64,000 nucleotides of DNA, taken from positions 3,596,001 to 3,660,000 of the forward strand of contig OY782500.1 of assembly GCA_963677885.1 (NCBI GenBank), in the 5' to 3' direction. Below are positions 60,889 to 64,000 of the stretch, piece by piece. Source of the stretch: UBA1351 sp963677885 (lineage in GTDB: Bacteria > Bacillota > Clostridia > Lachnospirales > Vallitaleaceae). A program made the position numbers and the translations under genes. The notes beneath the pieces are model-generated. The model ran no database searches. It was not told where the DNA came from and worked only from the letters and a program-made list of their open reading frames with translations. Each line of letters begins with the position of its first letter. The first letter of the stretch is position 1.

Positions 60889-60962
60889 GCCAAGAGAAAA
60901 AGCAGGCCGCCGGAAACGAAGTGCTTGCACCTCGTTTCCGGCGGCCTGCTTTTTCTCTTGGC
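60889..60962. repeat. Perfect 31-bp inverted repeat (giant hairpin)
   Basis: The left arm 60889-60919 begins GCCAAGAG and ends GGAAACGA; the right arm 60932-60962 is its exact reverse complement. The 12-nt loop holds GTGC-TT-GCAC, which can pair further. The core GCAGGCCGCCGG is much more GC-rich than the surroundings. ACATGAGC before it and GCTCATGT at about 61043-61050 can also pair, enclosing this hairpin and the next. Confidence 0.92.
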
Positions 60963-61025
60963 GACGTTCGCGACTGGTTGTGGAATGAGGCGTAGCTGAA
61001 TGTAACAATCAGTTGTGAACGTCGC
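60961..61025. repeat. Structured hairpin unit 1 between HU and rqcP
   Basis: GCGACGTTC (60961-60969) pairs with GAACGTCGC (61017-61025). Next come an internal loop GCG/TGT and the helix ACTGGTTG/CAATCAGT, and then a loop with GCGTAGC. A second unit with the same plan but a different outer stem is at 61121-61183. Confidence 0.8.
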
Positions 61026-61120
61026 AGAGCCAACGAAGTTTGCGCTCATGTGTAGACCTATTGAGATGTCAATGCGCAATGGGGTGCTTGCACACCAGGG
61101 TGTTAATGCTTATCCAGTTA

Positions 61121-61183
61121 TTTGAGGATAATCGCGACTGTTTGAGCAGCGAAGCGGAACAACCAGTAGTGATTATCCTCAAA
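61121..61183. repeat. Structured hairpin unit 2 between HU and rqcP
   Basis: TTTGAGGATAATC (61121-61133) pairs perfectly with GATTATCCTCAAA (61171-61183). The internal loop GCG/AGT, the helix ACTGTTTG/CAACCAGT and a loop with GCGAAGC follow, as in unit 1. The GTGCTTGCAC core at 61084-61093 before it echoes the loop of the giant hairpin, suggesting that the whole 60889-61183 block is an old duplication. No gene fits in 60817-61270. Confidence 0.8.
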
Positions 61184-61270
61184 AGGCTACGTAGTAGCCG
61201 TAAGCTTGACGGGCCCACCGAAAATATATCAGTGAAGTCCCCATACAATTAAGCCAAGAAAGGAACAATT

Positions 61271-61510
61271 ATGCGTTTAGATAAATTCCTAAAAGTATCA
61301 CGTTTAATCAAGCGAAGAACAGTTGCCAATGATGCCTGTGATGCAGGCCGTGTTATGGTTAACGGTAAAGTAGCAAAGGCTTCAGTTAAAGTTGCAGTCG
61401 GCGATATTATTGAGATATCCTTTGGCAACAACAAGGTTAAGGTCGAGGTTGAAGCGATCAAGGATTCAACTAAAAAAGATGAGGCAAAAGATATGTTCAA
61501 ATATCTTTAG
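61271..61510 (+). CDS. rqcP: S4-domain ribosome quality-control protein RqcP (YabO/YlbN-type)
   Basis: A 79-residue S4 RNA-binding protein: MRLDKFLKVSRLIKRRTVANDACDAGRVMVNGKVAKASVKVAVGD. RqcP works with RqcH to add alanine tails to stalled nascent chains on the 50S subunit. Position beside divIC matches other Firmicutes. AAGAAAGGA precedes the ATG. Confidence 0.93.
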   Translation: MRLDKFLKVSRLIKRRTVANDACDAGRVMVNGKVAKASVKVAVGDIIEISFGNNKVKVEVEAIKDSTKKDEAKDMFKYL

Positions 61511-61525
61511 AAAAAAACAAAAAAA

Positions 61526-61534
61526 TGCTATACT
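61526..61534 (+). promoter_or_regulatory. Extended -10 promoter element of divIC
   Basis: TGC-TATACT at 61526-61534 follows an A-rich stretch, with no standard -35. Confidence 0.45.
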
Positions 61535-61611
61535 ATTCTTACAGGGTGTCCGATATATTTACTGATACATAATTATATCAGGATGAGCACATAGGGATAT
61601 GGCGGTGTGAG

Positions 61612-61896
61612 ATGAAAAGAAGAAGACATAAATCCATTTACTTTCTCGGTTTTGTTTTGCTTCTCATGACTGGAGTTGTATTTTTTCAAGTTTCTTCAGC
61701 TTATAACAAAAGCCTGCAGAAAGAACAGGAGCTGGTAAGACTTCAAGAAGAACTGGACCAGGCTGTCGAAAGAAATGTTGAGCTGGAAAGCGAAAAGCTT
61801 CAGATTGATACGGAAGAGTACATCAAGAAAAAAGCCAGAGAAGAATTTAACTTAATCAACGATGGAGAAATTATTTTTATCCAAGAGGATGACTAA
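61612..61896 (+). CDS. divIC: Septum formation initiator DivIC / FtsB family
   Basis: A 94-residue single-pass protein: basic cytoplasmic start (KRRRHK), transmembrane helix (about 10-27), then a leucine-zipper-like coiled coil (QKEQELVRLQEELDQAVERNVELESEK) and the family end KKKAREEFNLINDGEIIF. It links FtsL and DivIB in the divisome. Confidence 0.92.
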   Translation: MKRRRHKSIYFLGFVLLLMTGVVFFQVSSAYNKSLQKEQELVRLQEELDQAVERNVELESEKLQIDTEEYIKKKAREEFNLINDGEIIFIQEDD

Positions 61897-61928
61897 AGGA
61901 GATTTAACCACTGTGTTGAATCTCCTTT
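61895..61928 (+). terminator. Weak terminator or intercistronic hairpin between divIC and tilS
   Basis: AAAGGAGATT (61895-61904) pairs perfectly with AATCTCCTTT (61919-61928). The T tail is short, so it may only partly stop transcription. Confidence 0.5.
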
Positions 61929-61950
61929 AGTATGTATTAGGAGATCAAAC

Positions 61951-63396
61951 ATGAAGCTGATAGATAAAGTTCAACAATTCATAAGTCAAGAAAATCTCCT
62001 TCAACCAGGTGATAGGGTTGTAATAGGCCTGTCAGGTGGTCTTGATAGTGTTGGTCTTTTCTTGGTTCTTGATGAAATAAAAGAAATACATGAACTGAAG
62101 CTCTATCCTGTATATGTCCACCACCATCTTAGGGATGATGCCGATGAAGATATCATCTTTTGCCAAAATCTGACCAAGGAATTTGGATATGACCTTAAAA
62201 CTATTCATGTGGATGTAATGGCCTATGCAGGCCACCACAAGGTGTCTGTAGAAGATGGAGCCAGAACCCTGCGGTATAAGGCCTTAAAGTCATATTTGAG
62301 GGAGATTCATGGCCAGAAGATAGCCGTTGCCCATCACATGGATGATCAGGCTGAAACGATACTCTATCGACTGATAAGAGGTAGTGGGCTTTTGGGACTT
62401 ACCGGTATGCAGGCCAAAAATGAATCTATCATAAGGCCCTTGCTGTCAGTGACTAAAGATGAGCTGGCTGATTATGTTGGAGTGAAAGAAACCGGATACA
62501 GGGAAGACATGACCAATTTCGATACCAAGTTTATGAGAAATAAAATCCGTCATGAGCTTTTACCTCAGCTAAAAGAATATAACCCCAATATTGTAGAGGT
62601 GTTGACGAGAAGCGGGCGTATTTTTACAGAGGAGGAAGAGGTATTAGGTGAGGAAGCTCAGAAGTTGGCTGATCAGCTTATAAAGGTCCATGAAGATAAG
62701 AATGGACCTAGGGTTACCCTTGACCTGAAAAAACTGTCAGAACTTCATATAGCCTATCAAAAAAGACTTCTTCGGATTGCCTTGGACAAGTTGAAAGGTG
62801 ATCTTAAGAATATCGAATATATACACATTGAAAGTCTGCTTGAGCTGATGGACCGTCAGTCAGGAAAAGAAGTAACGCTAACTGAGGGTATACGTGCCAA
62901 AAAAGAATATGGTACAATGGTTTTAGAGAGAAAAAACAGAGAGGAAAAAAATAACAAGGCAAGGCCTGTTTTCCTTGACAGTTTTCCGATTAAAGGTTAT
63001 ATTCAAAATGCTAATATGACCTATAGTATACGTATACTTCCTAAGAGTGAGTACAAAGGATTAACAAACTATAAAGATTCTTTTAAAAAAGATAAGGATG
63101 TATACACTAAATGGTTTGATTATGATAAAATAAAAGCTAATTTAGTTTTTCGAACAAGAATTCCCGGTGACAGAATCACGATTCATGAAAATGGTGATTC
63201 CAAACTATTGAAAAAATACTTCATCGATGAGAAGATTCCGGCAAGTGTACGAAATACAGTGCCGTTATTGGCTTGTGAAGAGGATGTGCTTTGGGTCGTT
63301 GGATATCGGTCCGGTGAAGGATATAGGATTACAGACACCACCCAGAATGTTTTGGAAGTTAAACTAACCAAGGAGGACAAAAATGGCAAAAATTGA
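61951..63396 (+). CDS. tilS: tRNA(Ile)-lysidine synthase
   Basis: A 481-residue PP-loop ATPase that converts C34 of the CAU-anticodon tRNA-Ile to lysidine so that it reads AUA. The PP-loop GLSGGLDSVG is at about 27-36, with HHHLRDDADED and AVAHHMDDQAETILYRLIRGSGLLGLTGM following, then TilS substrate-binding and C-terminal domains (FRTRIPGDRI). GGAG precedes the ATG. It overlaps hpt by 14 bp, a widespread Firmicutes arrangement. Confidence 0.95.
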   Translation: MKLIDKVQQFISQENLLQPGDRVVIGLSGGLDSVGLFLVLDEIKEIHELKLYPVYVHHHLRDDADEDIIFCQNLTKEFGYDLKTIHVDVMAYAGHHKVSVEDGARTLRYKALKSYLREIHGQKIAVAHHMDDQAETILYRLIRGSGLLGLTGMQAKNESIIRPLLSVTKDELADYVGVKETGYREDMTNFDTKFMRNKIRHELLPQLKEYNPNIVEVLTRSGRIFTEEEEVLGEEAQKLADQLIKVHEDKNGPRVTLDLKKLSELHIAYQKRLLRIALDKLKGDLKNIEYIHIESLLELMDRQSGKEVTLTEGIRAKKEYGTMVLERKNREEKNNKARPVFLDSFPIKGYIQNANMTYSIRILPKSEYKGLTNYKDSFKKDKDVYTKWFDYDKIKANLVFRTRIPGDRITIHENGDSKLLKKYFIDEKIPASVRNTVPLLACEEDVLWVVGYRSGEGYRITDTTQNVLEVKLTKEDKNGKN

Positions 63397-63907
63397 CGTG
63401 TTGATCTCAGAAGAAGAGCTCACGAAACGTATTCAGGAACTAGGAGCCGAAATCTCTAAAGATTATGCAGATAAAGAAATTTCTATGATTTGTGTATTGA
63501 AAGGTGGGGTTATGTTTATGACGGACCTGGCCAAAGAGATTAAACCACTGATGTCTATGGACTTTATGGCGGTATCTTCATATGGGAATGAAACGTCTTC
63601 AAGCGGAATTGTTAAAATCGTTAAGGATTTGGATGAGCCAATTGAAGGAAAAGATGTACTGATCGTTGAGGATATTATTGATTCTGGAAGAACACTCAGT
63701 TATTTAGTCAAGGTTCTGGAAGACAGAAACCCAAGTTCAATCAAGATTGTTACGCTTCTTGATAAGCCTGACAGACGTGTTGTAGACGTGGATGTCAAGT
63801 ATGTTGGTTTTACGATTCCTGACGAGTTTGTTCTTGGATATGGTCTTGATTATCAGCAAAATTATAGAAATCTGCCTTATATAGGCATTATGAAAGGTCT
63901 TGAGTAG
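63383..63907 (+). CDS. hpt: Hypoxanthine (guanine) phosphoribosyltransferase
   Basis: A 174-residue type I PRTase that salvages hypoxanthine and guanine. The PRPP loop is VLIVEDIIDSGRTLSYL; ICVLKGGVMFM and SYGNETSSSG (flexible loop) are also present. AAGGAGG lies inside the end of tilS. ftsH follows 30 bp later. Confidence 0.95.
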   Translation: MAKIDVLISEEELTKRIQELGAEISKDYADKEISMICVLKGGVMFMTDLAKEIKPLMSMDFMAVSSYGNETSSSGIVKIVKDLDEPIEGKDVLIVEDIIDSGRTLSYLVKVLEDRNPSSIKIVTLLDKPDRRVVDVDVKYVGFTIPDEFVLGYGLDYQQNYRNLPYIGIMKGLE

Positions 63908-63937
63908 TCATGACTGATAGTAGAAAGGAGGATGCAT

Positions 63938-64000
63938 ATGAAAAAGTATATGCGAGGATTTAGCTTTTATGCCCTTCTGGTTCTCATATTGTTATTTGCA
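63938..64000 (+). CDS. ftsH: Start of ftsH, membrane zinc metalloprotease (cut by window end)
   Basis: The first 21 codons read MKKYMRGFSFYALLVLILLFA, an N-terminal membrane helix as in FtsH. AAGGAGG precedes ATG 63938. The product is inferred mainly from the conserved tilS-hpt-ftsH order; the catalytic parts lie beyond the window. Confidence 0.7.
   Translation, partial: MKKYMRGFSFYALLVLILLFA

Noticed and set aside
61040..61252. 70-codon open frame in the HU-rqcP gap
   Set aside because: It runs through the covarying hairpin unit, has no ribosome site, and its sequence is explained by the paired structure.

Overview
The window looks like a chromosomal segment of an anaerobic, low-GC Gram-positive bacterium of the Clostridia type. 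The evidence is a set of [FeFe]-hydrogenase genes, a WalRK-YycHI system, a tilS-hpt-ftsH cluster, S-layer and sortase-anchored surface proteins, AAGGAGG-type ribosome binding sites and TTGACA/TATAAT promoters. No tRNA, rRNA, CRISPR array or transposase gene was seen. Genus and species cannot be fixed from the sequence alone.

Layout. 1-6.9 kb: end of an upstream gene, a membrane TerB/DnaJ protein, a four-domain CoA-disulfide-reductase fusion, an M29 aminopeptidase and asnS. 7.0-7.75 kb: a gene-free palindromic composite element. 8.1-12.3 kb: an RsgI-like anti-sigma protein in an apparent operon with an EAL-type c-di-GMP phosphodiesterase. 12.3-18.1 kb: an AraC regulator divergent from a four-gene operon (2Fe-2S ferredoxin, PAS-containing sensory [FeFe] hydrogenase, PP2C/SpoIIE-like phosphatase, second [FeFe] hydrogenase) whose leader carries two tandem hairpins. 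18.2-30.5 kb: an unknown membrane-anchored protein, M42 peptidase, VanW, NUDIX, GntR regulator, phosphofructokinase, an SbcD/SbcC-like (YhaO/YhaN-like) pair, CutA and TrmB. 30.5-31.7 kb: a candidate small RNA, a small membrane protein and a second copy of the palindromic composite element. 31.7-37.9 kb: murG, then a LacI-type regulator with galK-galE-galT. 38.2-51.4 kb: envelope region with an S-layer-like Ig-repeat protein, an Ig/SLH protein, an LPXTG protein behind a c-di-GMP-I riboswitch, a broken chemotaxis receptor, a second c-di-GMP-I riboswitch and a LysM/G5/M23 peptidase. 51.6-58.7 kb: walR-walK, an unknown secreted protein, yycH, yycI, murA. 58.9-64 kb: an orphan response regulator, mazG, HU, a cluster of strong hairpins, rqcP, divIC, tilS, hpt and the start of ftsH.

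Three themes tie the window together. (1) c-di-GMP: a phosphodiesterase and two c-di-GMP-I riboswitches sit near surface-protein genes. (2) Envelope control by WalRK: four perfect TGTAAC-N5-TGTAAT boxes lie upstream of the S-layer gene (two), the M23 peptidase and the genes after walK. (3) Non-coding structure: at least four families of hairpin elements, several in two or more copies whose stems differ by compensating changes. The most unusual is the composite element at 7020-7751, repeated in inverted orientation at 31197-31663; each copy is made of two facing long hairpins with conserved internal loops. I do not recognise it as any named element.
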